Of a stretch of DNA of 64,000 bases, positions 36,196 to 46,398 are shown one piece after another. A program made the position numbers and the translations under genes. Position 1 is the first letter of the stretch; each line of letters opens with the position of its first letter. The stretch lies in NCBI RefSeq assembly GCF_010015585.1, contig NW_022985089.1, forward strand, positions 188,524 through 252,523, in the 5' to 3' direction. The notes beneath the pieces are model-generated. The model was not told the origin of the DNA and did no database searches. It saw nothing but the letters and a program-made list of their open reading frames with translations. This DNA is from Eremomyces bilateralis CBS 781.70. Its lineage: Eukaryota > Ascomycota > Dothideomycetes > Eremomycetales > Eremomycetaceae.

Positions 36196-39100
36196 ATGGC
36201 TTCATCGACTTTCAATGACCTGCTTACTCAGAATGCACCTCAATTCCAGACACGACAGGCGCTAATTGTCGTTGGAGCACAGGATGACTTCTTGTCGCCA
36301 AAAGGAAGCCTACCTGTCTCGCAACCGCCTATCCCGACCCTCCTCTCTCGTATCCGATCCCTTGTCCCCGCCTTTCGCGAGAACGCTGGGGACATCATCT
36401 GGGTGCGCACCGAATACCAAGAAGATCGACCTGTCGCGGGCACCGAAGAAGCCTCGGACGATGCGGACAACGTCGTAACGGATTTCTCCCCGCGGATCAG
36501 CACCGAGGAGGCCGGACTTGGGGGAGTCGATGATCAGGATGGAAACATAACCGCTCTCCCGTCGACGCCTCGAAAGTTGCGGTCAAGCCAGAGCACCGGC
36601 TACTTGAAATCCGGGCCGGGACGAAGTCGCATGAGAGCGTTGGAGATACTTAAAAAATACTCGGCTCGGAAGTCACCCAACGGAGCAGCATCGGTGGCTG
36701 CCCGGCATAGTTTGGAGGATGAAGACGAGCTCTTCTTATGCCGGACACCAGCGAAGGAGCCCTGCTTCCTACCTAGGACAAACGGCGTGGAGTTTGCTGG
36801 ACCGGTCCGAGCCCTGGTGGACAAAAACGCGGATGTGCTTTTGACTACCAGTCATTACTCGGCATTTCATGATACAAGCCTATTGATGTCACTGCGAGCG
36901 AAGCTCGTGACGGAGCTATACATATGCGGGTCCATTTCGAACATATCCGTATATGCAACCGCCGTCGACGCAGCGAAGCATGGCATGGCAATTAACCTAG
37001 TCGAGGACTGTCTGGGGTACCGGAAGCTGTGGAGACATGAAGAAGCTGTCAGGCAAATGACCGAGCTGATGGGTGCATACACTCTCACAAGTTCGGAAAT
37101 CCTTAGTGACTTGTTGGAGACACCCGAGTCCGACTCTCGTGATCTTACTGAAATGCTTGATCACTTGACCTTGCAAGAGAGCAGAAAGCAGGCACCAAGC
37201 CGGGACAGCAAAAGTACCGAACCAATACGTACACCTGGAAGGACTTCGAGCTCTGTGGCCTCTTCCCATCGTATTTCAAGGGAGAGCAATTACAGTTCCA
37301 AGCATATGGAGATTGTTGATGTCACAACCATAAAAGACAGACCCCAATCGCGTACAAGGGACAAGGCCATGGCCAAACATCCCGGAACTGAGCGGAGGCA
37401 CAGTGACCGAACCGCCTTGCTTGCCCTGGAAATGCAGAAGGCAAAGGCGAAATTGAAGGATGAACGCCGAGAGTATGTTCCAAATCGTGTGCACATTCGG
37501 ACTCGGCAGCAGAAGAGCAGAGAAAGCATGGCCGATGAGCGATCCGGATCCGCATCATTACCCGGCTCTCAGAGTGCTTCGAGAAATGGATCTCTTGTCG
37601 CCCTCACGCCTGTAGAGCAACCTCGCAGCTGGGGTCCAATCAATCGAAAGCCCCCCAGGTCTCCCACGTCTCCATCCACCACTGTATCGAGCTTTCATAC
37701 GGCTGGAGCGAACGAGACCAGAATTTCCGGAAGCAAGGAATCCCTGAACCGGGTTCCCTCGACCGAAGACGCTTTACGCCCCTCTAGCCACCACAACCGC
37801 CGTCACCATCCCAACCTTTCCAACTTGCCGACGCTTGGTCCTGGCGACAAGATTGGCACAGGCGATTCATCGATCCTGTACGACTTTATGCCATCTAAAT
37901 CAGCCCTCTATCCTACACTTTCGTCCTTCAACATATTTTCCCGCCTCTGTGCTGAAGTTCGCTGGCAGCGTATGTTTCACGCAACTGGCGAAGTTCCACG
38001 GCTAGTCTGCGTCCAGGGCATATCACAAGATGACGGCTCGCATCCAATTTACCGCCATCCAAGCGACCATGTGCTCCCCCTCATGCCCTTTTCTCCCTCG
38101 GTGGATGCGATCCGGTTGGAAGCGGAGAAACGCGTAGGACACCCGCTGAACCACGTCCTCATCCAGCTCTATCGATCTGGTAATGATTACATCTCAGAAC
38201 ACAGCGATAAGACGCTGGATATCGTCCATGGGAGTAAGATTGTCAACGCTAGCTTCGGGGCGCTGCGGACGATGCGACTGCGGACGAAAAAACCCGAAAT
38301 CGCCACCATTGCTAGAGCCGAATCACATCCTTCTACAGTTCCCAGCACATCCTCTTCCGACCGAGTAACCCAGCGCGTGCCTATGCCGCATAACTCACTG
38401 TTTGTCCTCGGCCCAGACACTAATGCGACCTGGCTTCATGGAATCCAGCCGGACAAGCGTGCTCCCATCGATAGATCTTCTGCCGAACTGGCCGAGGGCG
38501 GAGCACGCGTTTCGCTGACGTTCCGGCACATCGGAACATGGGTCAGCGGTGATGAGAACTTGATCTGGGGTCAGGGTGCCACTGCTCGAGACAAGTCAGA
38601 GGCACGGAAGACCATCCATGGAGGAGAGGAAGCCAAGAAACTTATCATGGCCTTTGGGGCGGAGAATCGCAGTAGCGAGCAAAATTCCTGGGAGAGGTTC
38701 TACGGGAAACGATCCGATGTGCTTGATTTGGCCGAAGGAAGGACGGAGAAGATGATGGTCTTCCTCCCCGCATCCGATCCCTGGGCTCCTTCGGGGGAGC
38801 GTGCCTCCAGAGCAGAGCGCATGGTACGCGAGTACATCCACGAGGCCGAGTTGGATGTCGAATTCATCGAAGCGCCAACCCCGGTGCCAGTGCCCGTAGA
38901 GTCGAAGAAGGAAGCCGACAAACCGAGGAAAGACGAGGCGGTGTCGTCGACTTCAATCCTTCTCCGGGACATCGATGCCATGCACACAGAGGTCACCGGC
39001 GAGTATGCCATCCTAATTTACCTGTCACGCTTCTACCGGACGCCTACGTCTAGTATGCAAACCAAGTCGCATGCCGCAACAGAACTCGAACGCATGTTCC

Positions 39101-39342
39101 TGCTCAAAGACTTGGATACAGCGCTGCGCCTCATCGAAAGTACGGATAACACACTGCAACAAGGCCACCTTGTCGAACGAGCGCTGGACGCAGTGGAGGC
39201 ACATTTAAGGGACGACATGAAAAGAAGTGGCTTGGCAGCGGATTGCGTTTTAAGAGTTATCTTGGCCGATGTTGTCTGCTGGATTGGATGGGATGAAAAC
39301 AGATGGCCGGAACTGATGAGGTTAGCCGATGCAAATGATTGA
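36196..39342 (+). CDS. Pseudo-isochorismatase / AlkB-like 2OG-Fe(II) dioxygenase fusion
   Basis: One uninterrupted 1048-codon frame from ATG 36196. Residues 18-300 have the isochorismatase (cysteine hydrolase) fold pattern, with an inserted basic/acidic loop at about 95-190. All three catalytic positions differ: G27 in VVGAQDDF (normally Asp), T217/T218/S219 before HYSAF (normally Lys) and S251 in SNISVYATAVDA (normally Cys). Residues 300-560 are a disordered Ser/Arg-rich linker. Residues about 570-785 form an AlkB-like domain with an intact iron and 2-oxoglutarate set: H669 and D671 (EHSDKT), H748 (WLHGIQ), R771 and R777 (GARVSLTFRH). A helical tail follows. AlkB enzymes demethylate nucleic acids or proteins; the substrate is unknown. 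The hydrolase part probably acts as a binding module. Confidence 0.88.
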   Translation: MASSTFNDLLTQNAPQFQTRQALIVVGAQDDFLSPKGSLPVSQPPIPTLLSRIRSLVPAFRENAGDIIWVRTEYQEDRPVAGTEEASDDADNVVTDFSPRISTEEAGLGGVDDQDGNITALPSTPRKLRSSQSTGYLKSGPGRSRMRALEILKKYSARKSPNGAASVAARHSLEDEDELFLCRTPAKEPCFLPRTNGVEFAGPVRALVDKNADVLLTTSHYSAFHDTSLLMSLRAKLVTELYICGSISNISVYATAVDAAKHGMAINLVEDCLGYRKLWRHEEAVRQMTELMGAYTLTSSEILSDLLETPESDSRDLTEMLDHLTLQESRKQAPSRDSKSTEPIRTPGRTSSSVASSHRISRESNYSSKHMEIVDVTTIKDRPQSRTRDKAMAKHPGTERRHSDRTALLALEMQKAKAKLKDERREYVPNRVHIRTRQQKSRESMADERSGSASLPGSQSASRNGSLVALTPVEQPRSWGPINRKPPRSPTSPSTTVSSFHTAGANETRISGSKESLNRVPSTEDALRPSSHHNRRHHPNLSNLPTLGPGDKIGTGDSSILYDFMPSKSALYPTLSSFNIFSRLCAEVRWQRMFHATGEVPRLVCVQGISQDDGSHPIYRHPSDHVLPLMPFSPSVDAIRLEAEKRVGHPLNHVLIQLYRSGNDYISEHSDKTLDIVHGSKIVNASFGALRTMRLRTKKPEIATIARAESHPSTVPSTSSSDRVTQRVPMPHNSLFVLGPDTNATWLHGIQPDKRAPIDRSSAELAEGGARVSLTFRHIGTWVSGDENLIWGQGATARDKSEARKTIHGGEEAKKLIMAFGAENRSSEQNSWERFYGKRSDVLDLAEGRTEKMMVFLPASDPWAPSGERASRAERMVREYIHEAELDVEFIEAPTPVPVPVESKKEADKPRKDEAVSSTSILLRDIDAMHTEVTGEYAILIYLSRFYRTPTSSMQTKSHAATELERMFLLKDLDTALRLIESTDNTLQQGHLVERALDAVEAHLRDDMKRSGLAADCVLRVILADVVCWIGWDENRWPELMRLADAND

Positions 39343-39534
39343 ATTCTAAAACCGGAACTTTCGAGAATTGGTCGAAACATTTGATAAGCTTCTAAGAGAA
39401 TTTAGATAGGAGTATGAAAATTCCACGTCCATCCCTGAGAGGGATGGTCGATCACTACCAGCAAGCTCTAAACTAGTACAAACCTACGATTCCCGTCCTG
39501 CCCATTTATGACCTGTTCTTATTTACCCGTCCCG

Positions 39535-40062
39535 CTATTGTAGTCCCCACCCCGTCCCTGTGGTCTTTGGCGTTGTGGTCTTTGGCGTTGAGGTCTTTGG
39601 CGTTGTGGTCCTTGGTGCTGTGGTCCCTCCTCCGCCTGATCTTCTTCCGCCTGATCCTCCTCCGCCTCCGCCTCTGCTACCGCTGCCTTGCCGATAAGGA
39701 TTTTGTTGGCGAAATATTATGCCACAAGGGTCCAGTTCGAAGCCAGCTGGGATAGCAGGATCCCGATGATCGTCATGCCTGAATAGACGAATCAAGTTAT
39801 TGGCCGTAGTGCGATCCTGCCTTTTGCAGCCGAAGTAGTCTCTTCCGGGTGCCTGGCGCACGATACCGACCCGACCATCCACTAGCGAGCGGATCACATC
39901 TTGCCCGCGTTGCGGCATAGTGGTCGTAGGGTCAGGTAAATTCCAGCGTTGTGAGGTTTCGGGATAGATTACATCGTATGGGCCCCAGAGGAGGGGGTGG
40001 AAATGTGGCTTGAGGTTCCACAAGGAGGCTGATCCTGGACTAATGGCTTCTGAGGTACTCAT
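39535..40062 (-). CDS. Hypothetical protein with Gly/Thr-Pro repeat tail (175 aa)
   Basis: An open frame from ATG 40062 to TAG at 39535-39537. The first ~110 residues have balanced composition (WNLKPHFHPLLWGPYDVIYP and DYFGCKRQDRTTANNLIRLF), followed by a Gly/Arg/Ser-rich stretch and a Thr-Pro repeat tail. It may be the 3' exon of a longer gene, because protein-like sequence continues upstream on the same strand up to 40984, but a clean splice from there was not found. I do not recognise the family. Confidence 0.5.
   Translation of the reverse strand: MSTSEAISPGSASLWNLKPHFHPLLWGPYDVIYPETSQRWNLPDPTTTMPQRGQDVIRSLVDGRVGIVRQAPGRDYFGCKRQDRTTANNLIRLFRHDDHRDPAIPAGFELDPCGIIFRQQNPYRQGSGSRGGGGGGSGGRRSGGGGTTAPRTTTPKTSTPKTTTPKTTGTGWGLQ
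39561..39620. repeat. Four 15-bp tandem repeats
   Basis: Units at 39561-39575, 39576-39590, 39591-39605 and 39606-39620, based on tggtctttggcgttg. The first three differ by at most one base, the fourth by three. They code for the TTTPK/TSTPK repeats at the end of the minus-strand hypothetical protein. Repeat number is likely to vary between strains. Confidence 0.85.
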
Positions 40063-40984
40063 CGTCAGAGAGTATCGGCATTATGCCCTCAATACTACCA
40101 CGAACAGTTTCTGGCCCAATCTGGATGATATCCTGTTCGAGGGCATAACCGTTCTCCAATTGACGAGATGTGAGGACCCATGCTTCACACCAATACCCAT
40201 TATACTGCGACTTGACATTGTGATAGAGCATGGAAACGGCCTGAGCGGATGAATTCGGTGGTAAAGTTGCGGGGATTGTTTGGTGTCGGCTCAAACGGGC
40301 TAAAGAAAAAGCTTTCGAAGTCATCAAACCTTACCCCCCATATGGGCCCGAACTTGATCAAATGGTATTGGCAGTTCAGTGGGGAGGTCGCTCCGTTTCC
40401 ACGGAAATTCCCGCCATGCGTCGAGGTAAGTCCGGCCCAAATGGTTGCTCCATATTTGTAGAAACCAAAGGGGTAGCAACAGGGAGTACCTGTATTGGCG
40501 GTTGGCTTCCTCCCTGCTAGCCTCCCTGCTGGCTGATGGGTTTAGCAAGCGTCAGAAGGGAGAAAGCTCCATAAGAAGGACACGGCAGGTTTGGATTGAT
40601 AGCCAAAGGGCGCGCGAGAGTGGTATTTAGAGGAAGACGATTCGGAGGCGGAAATTGATCGCCTGTGCCTGCCGTAGGCTCTGGATGGTCGATTCCAATT
40701 TCGTTGGTCGCCAGCCCGTGAGGAGACAATATCGGATATACGATTCGAGGTCCTCGGGTTTGTGCCTGGCCACATCCGGTGGGAATAGAACGGTTCCGGT
40801 CTGTGGGCGTGATATATTGGGTCCTTCTGGAAATATATTCGGGGCTTCTTCTGTACCCTCTCCCCCATAGCTCTTCTGCTTCTGTCACCGTAGTTTCTCC
40901 AATCCCACCTCCTAACAGCCGCCTTCTCTTTCAAAGCTGTGCTCGTCGCAGTTGCAAGTACCTAGGCATCTGAGACTGGGCCAT
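40063..40984 (-). other. Possible upstream exons of the hypothetical gene
   Basis: Several minus-strand frames look protein-like but are out of phase: a 124-codon stretch at 40888-40517, a piece with YLDAWREFPWKRSDLP (about 40430), and a piece with YHNVKSQYNGYWCEAWVLTSRQ (about 40225). A candidate start is ATG 40984 (MAQSQMPR). The only splice that joins the second and third pieces would need an unusually short 35-nt intron. This is either a multi-exon gene I could not resolve or a decayed one. Confidence 0.3.
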
Positions 40985-42037
40985 GAGGATGTTTCATGAA
41001 AAGATACTCAAAGACTCTGAAAAGCAGAAATTCACTCACAAAAGGTGCTAGAACGCCAAAGCAGCAATAAATGAAGACGTAAGGAATGATAGTCGGTGAG
41101 AAGGGGGCATTGATGGTGGCTAGATGCATTCCGATGTTAACTAAAAAAGGTCTTGGTCGCCAGAATAATGCCCCCTATGGAATGCTGCTGCTTTCACCAC
41201 CCAACAAAGCCCTAATAGCTCTTCACTGGTTGGCCTAATATTATTCTCGTTGAATAATGAGACCAAGATCGTACTGTTCAAATGAGAGAGGAATGGTTGA
41301 ACTTCGCAAAATGCCGCAGGACCTTTGGTTGCTAATATCCCCTTCGCTAGCCATCTGGGAGGAGAGAGGAAGAGATGGGAAGAAGTTGAGCCCTTCGCCG
41401 TGACATCCTCCCCAGCCAGCCTTAAGGAGAGCCGTGATTTTTATGTCGCCTAATTAAAGGAGTATAAGACGATACTTTAGTTAAAGTAAGACGAGAAGAA
41501 AAAAGATCGAGAGTTTTTCATACCCCGAGGGCTGAGGATATAATTATGCCTCAAGGGCATCTCAGGAAGTGTGTAACACGTGACTATAGTTTCGTTAGGG
41601 TTTAGGCAAGCAAAAGGGAGTCCGTCTGGGACTTCGAGTTGGAGAAATCAAGGGTCATTCGCCTTGGACGTGCTCCTCCAGCCTGTCGAGGAGAATCGTA
41701 TCGACAGACCAAACTGACCAAAGGAAACAAGGGAATTTCATATCATTTGAAAGGCAAATGAAAAAGCAAGTAATACTCGAAGGTTTTCGACGCCTGGGGA
41801 AACGCTTCAAGGTCATTAATTTCTTCCGTTCTAAATGGGCCTCCCAGGGAAGGGGATAAACCGCGCGTAAGATGCACGCCTACACAGCGGCGTGCGAATT
41901 TCCTAGATTTACAGTAGCTGACCTACTAAAATATAGCCATGTAGCAGTCTCTCATAGCGTAATAGTAGAAACTCCCCTGTTACTCCGTCCGAACGCCGTG
42001 TAGTCAACATTCTGCGGACCAGATGCAGCTGCCTTTT
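40985..42037. other. Intergenic region
   Basis: 1.05 kb without a supported gene. A CACGTG box (41577-41582) lies 12 bp from TTAGGGTTTAG (41595-41605), which looks like a telobox-type element. Confidence 0.4.
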
Positions 42038-42895
42038 CTAAAAGATCCCGTTGACGATATTCGACCCGATCGTGGCACCAGCACCGAATATCGCTGCGTT
42101 GCCCATCTTCTTCCCGAACTTCTTGCCCATTTCTTGCCCCTTGTTGGGGGCCTTCCCCTCCCCATTGCCCTGCTGGCTGACGTCCAGGGGCATGTTGCCG
42201 TAGTTATTCGAGTGATTCGGTTGGCCGGATCCGGGCGCGATACTCGGACCGCCTTTCTCCTCGATGACCTGCACGTAGGATCGTGGGAAGATGCCCTCCA
42301 CGCCGGTCCGCTCGTTCCGGCCCTTCCACCAGTCTGCGTTCATATACTCGGTCACGGCGATCCGGTCGTTCGCTTGGATGGCGAGGTCGCCGGAATCGGT
42401 GGGCGTGTATGCGTAGAGAGCGGTGGCATGTGTTAGGGCAGGGAGGATGGGTGCGGAAGACGCAGGGGGCGGGGGACCGGAAGCGGAATTTGGACCGGGA
42501 TATGCGGGGGGGGCGACGCCGGAAACAGATGTGTCTTGGTTGTAGTAGCCGGTGGACTTTTCCGATATGGGATTCACCGAGAGATTGGAGAAGGAATTGG
42601 TGGGCGGTGGGGATATCGCTGGTGTTGTTCCGGTGCGTATGTTCTCTTTCGGGAGCTGGTTGAGAATCGAGTTAAGTTGGTCGGGAGTTATGGTGTGGTT
42701 GTCTGCAAGATATGCTAGTTCCTAGAACCCAAAGTCAGCCAATGGAAAATGAACATGCGATGAGTCGATTCAACCATGGGGGAGAAGGATACAAGGCGCG
42801 TTTAGCCGTGTGTTGAGATCTTCATCTGAAGGGAACGAATCGACTTCATTGAGAGGACATACTGAGCGGATTGTTCTGATTGACCGATTGGTCAT
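42038..42895 (-). CDS. SH3-domain protein, LSB1/LSB2(PIN3)-like
   Basis: Two exons: 42895-42863 (33 nt) and 42721-42038, with a 141-nt intron. Product 238 residues. The first exon gives MTNRSIRTIRS, which joins to ELAYLADNHTITPDQLNSIL. This is the conserved N-terminal helix pair of the yeast Las17-binding proteins Lsb1/Lsb2. A Pro-rich linker leads to one SH3 domain at about residues 110-165 (ALYAYTPTDSGDLAIQ, then DWWKGRNERTGVEGIFPRSYV). The C-terminal part is Gln/Asn/Gly-rich and ends in a hydrophobic glycine stretch (AAIFGAGATIGSNIVNGIF). Lsb proteins regulate Arp2/3 actin nucleation through Las17/WASP. That function here is by homology. Confidence 0.88.
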
Positions 42896-43594
42896 GGCGA
42901 CCTCGAATTCTTCGAATCCCATTTTGCACTATTCGACAATTCCTTGAAATGAAAAGACTTTGATGTTTACTGCGGATTGGAGAATAATCGCTGAAGAAGG
43001 TGATGGTTTTGCGTTGTATTGAAGGATGTGCATCATGACGCGGCGTCTGGGTTTCGTCGTAGTCTCGCCTCTCGGAGGTGGTCAGGGCTGTGTAGATTGA
43101 TTTGCTCTTCCGGTGGTTCCACAACCACCTTAATACTATTTACTCTAGTTATTAATTTCCGGAACTTTCATCGATATGCAATCATGGCTTTGGATGTCGT
43201 AATATCATTATTTGTTGATTTTTTACTGGAAGTTTACTGCAAAGTATGATTTTGTTCAGGATGTTCTCAAGACGCTGCGAAGGATCATGAATCTGGAATT
43301 TGCTACGAAAAACAATGCTTCCAGCCCTCCATATGCCCTTCTAGTACGGAGTACAGTATGCAAGTTCGGAATCACCTGCAAACGTCGGGGTTCAATGGGA
43401 CACTGCATTTAGGTTGGAACTAGAACACTGTTCGACGTGCCAGGTTTTAGGATCTGAAGCAGTTGGATAGCATATAGTATTCCTCGGCATCGCTGACACT
43501 TAAGATATCTCACGGTCTTACATGCATCAATAAACTCATCTTTCGTGATTTCAAAGTATCCTACTGAAGTTTAGCCTCAATACTTTGGTACAGC
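42896..43594. other. Divergent intergenic region
   Basis: 699 bp between the starts of the SH3 gene (-) and the methyltransferase gene (+). It should contain both promoters. No gene seen. Confidence 0.45.
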
Positions 43595-44506
43595 ATGCCT
43601 CTGGAACACGGCGAGCTTCCAACTAGAGAGGCATATGAAGATGCCGTATATCCTGAATTCTACGACATGCTTATTCCCAGACTGTTCAGCGATTCCAACA
43701 CAAATGAAGACATTCGCCTCGCTGTCAATCAAATGAATGACATGCACGTTAAATCCGCCTCAGACCGATTCGCCATCCTCGATATTGGTACGGGAACGGG
43801 CCGTGCCGCGCTTGACCTTGTGAAGGCCATGCGGGCGGAGGAGACACTCCATGGAAACATCTTCGACATACTTCTATTGGAGCCATCGGCATCCATGCTT
43901 GTTGAAGCCGTCGCAAAACTCGCGGATCTCAGTTGCGCCACTTCGGCCAGCACGGATACCAGAGCAAAGATTGGCGATGTTCAGACCTTTCAAATTCTCG
44001 CCGAAGATCTTGGGGAGACGCTCAGCGACAAAGGACTTCTTGGGAAAATCGACTTCGCTATGTTCACCGCAGGCGGACTGAGCCACATTACTGATGAGCA
44101 GGACCTACGACGATTCCTGAAGGGCACGGCGAGGTGTCTGAACGCCGACCACGGTCGGCTCATGCTCAGCATTTTGAACGAGTTCATCTCCGACCAGCTA
44201 GCGGAAGAAATTGAGACTGTGAACACCGATGAGACGGTTTGCTTCCGCTCTCAAAAGCACCCCGGCATGAGCATGACGAAATATCCAACCAAGATGCAGA
44301 TTGACCCGATGACAGGCTGTCGAACGGACTCGTTCGTGTTTGAAACGAAAGCAGCGGACGGTGAGGTGGAAAAGAGGATCCTTCAGTGGACAGTGCGGAT
44401 GACCTACCTGAAACAGTGGGAGGAAATGCTCGCAGAATGTGGACTTACAGTCGAAGAGACAAGGCAGGGGAAAATCCAGAAATATTGGCTTCTCAAACGA
44501 GCATAA
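43595..44506 (+). CDS. Class I SAM-dependent methyltransferase
   Basis: One exon from ATG 43595 to the stop at 44504-44506, 303 residues. The SAM-binding motif I is FAILDIGTGTGRAALDLV (about residues 60-77), followed by an acidic strand end in ILLLEPSASML and a motif IV-like DFAMFTAGGLSHI. The late part (MTYLKQWEEMLAECGLTVEE) matches the C-terminal region of the family. Small-molecule methyltransferases of this type occur in fungal secondary metabolism, but no synthase gene lies next to it in the window. The substrate is unknown. Confidence 0.85.
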   Translation: MPLEHGELPTREAYEDAVYPEFYDMLIPRLFSDSNTNEDIRLAVNQMNDMHVKSASDRFAILDIGTGTGRAALDLVKAMRAEETLHGNIFDILLLEPSASMLVEAVAKLADLSCATSASTDTRAKIGDVQTFQILAEDLGETLSDKGLLGKIDFAMFTAGGLSHITDEQDLRRFLKGTARCLNADHGRLMLSILNEFISDQLAEEIETVNTDETVCFRSQKHPGMSMTKYPTKMQIDPMTGCRTDSFVFETKAADGEVEKRILQWTVRMTYLKQWEEMLAECGLTVEETRQGKIQKYWLLKRA

Positions 44507-46398
44507 ATTGGCGTCAGAAGGGTAGGGATGCGTGTCCATGTACGTACCTCTGATCGAATCGCGACTCTGCTGCTGATACCAATATAGATCCTTTACGGCA
44601 GAGTTATATATGGTTGCAAATATTATCATGCAATAGGAACTGCTCCCATCGATAATGTGATGTTGCCGCAAGGCTAGCTCCCAGCCATGAGAGTTGGTTC
44701 AATGCCTGGCTATCCACGATAGGACAGACGGCACAGCTGAAATGCAGCCTGATAAATACGGATTAATGAAATAGGTAAAAGGAAACCATCTGCAGGTCGT
44801 CTTGCATGCATATCAAGAGACATGATCAATTCAGAATGCACTCGCTTTCCCTTGTACGCGCTCCGCTTCTGATTTGTCGGGAGACCTAGGAGAATAGGTC
44901 GGGGTATGTTGATCAACCTCTTTTGGATGACGCTCGCGTGGCCACTACATGCGAGAATCAAGGCTGTTTCCAATTATTCGGGCGAACTAGAATCAGCTAC
45001 ATGTAGTTCTCAGTTAAAGCAAAGGGCCAGACGGATCGGGTCTCTCCATTGTCATAAGCCCTGATGAATTGCGCATGCACAATCTGTTGCGCTGAGCCGT
45101 CATTTCAATTGGCCGAAAGAGGGAAGACAGACTGTATCACAACCCCCCTGCCATGGCTGATACGGAACTGTAGGCATATTTAACGAAGTATCGGCAGTAT
45201 CTGGGATGGCGAGAGATGACGACTCCATCAGCGATACTCAAATGTTGAATTGTCCCGAAACCAGCAGCTCTTGCCGGGCGCTAAGGGATGGCATATCATT
45301 GGGAAGACGATTGAGGCTTGGATTGCCGTTTCATCGATTTTGGGTCTCCCCACGCCGACTACACGGTGTTAGTTCTTGTTGAGAGGCTTCGCCAATGTCC
45401 CCTCGTTCCATTGACATTGAGTCTCTGGACACGGCTTAGACTCCCTCGTTGCGTTGCACAACCAATGCCCCATATGTCGATCATTGTGGGGGTCGATGAA
45501 AAGGCTGGTAGAGTCAAGTAGGGCTTAGACGGGGCGCAAGGGCCTGCTTTAACTGCTTGACCCCGCAGACCAAGTTCATATTCCCGCAAATGGTTAACGA
45601 GCCCTTCGTGTGGCCATAAGGTCATCTTATCCCTCGTCTGTCCTAATGTACCACCAGGGTACGACTGCGGCTGAGGTAGAGCAAAGGACGAATGCTCTTT
45701 CTGACTTACTGACCCCCAACGCGTTTTCGACATGGCCCCCTCCGAATCCGACGACGACAGCAGGCCGGGATGAATCTTCTCTCGTACCTGGGATCAATTG
45801 GAAGAGTGACGAAAGCCGTAGAAGATACCATCAATCGGAATGAGGTGAACCTGGGATCTCGAATATTGCTGTGGTCCACGCCTTCACCTCAGTAAGATGC
45901 CTGGGAACTTCCGGGGTAATAACTATCTCATACACAGCTCTCTTCAAGCACCCCATGAACCCATTGCCAGTCTAATCACATTGAGGTGCTTCCGCATCCC
46001 TTCATCGCCCCATTGTTGGTTGGACTGCGTCTGCTCTGATTGCTGGACTAGGACTCATGAAACAGATAGAACTACCACCCGCAAGCTCAATCGGGGCGAT
46101 GGCATGTCCATGAAGTGGGCAGTGTCGGGTACGGATGAACCCTTAAGCACCAGAGACTGGTTCCCGAAGACTCAATGTGAGCATCGCCACGTTTCGAGGA
46201 CGCCACAGGGTGCCATATCGGCCCAAGGGATTTGGGCAGCGGTCCTTTCACCGCCTAGTAGCAGATAGCCTGCCTACTCTCCACCTCTTAAAATTATGAC
46301 TCTTCCTGCTCCATGACTGTCCCAGGTGGATATATTAGTGCCTCTCGAGGCGAGCTTGCCCTTTCTGGTGATAGTAAGAGCCCTTGCTAGCTGACACA
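44507..46398. other. 1.9 kb gene-poor region
   Basis: Short frames are present on both strands, none with recognisable family features and none forming an exon chain. The promoter of the membrane protein gene should be at the right end. Confidence 0.4.

Noticed and set aside
44710-44973. Minus-strand stretch reading like an ankyrin repeat start (TALILACSGHASVI)
   Set aside because: Only one partial repeat, preceded by an in-frame stop and without an ATG; too little to call a gene or relic.
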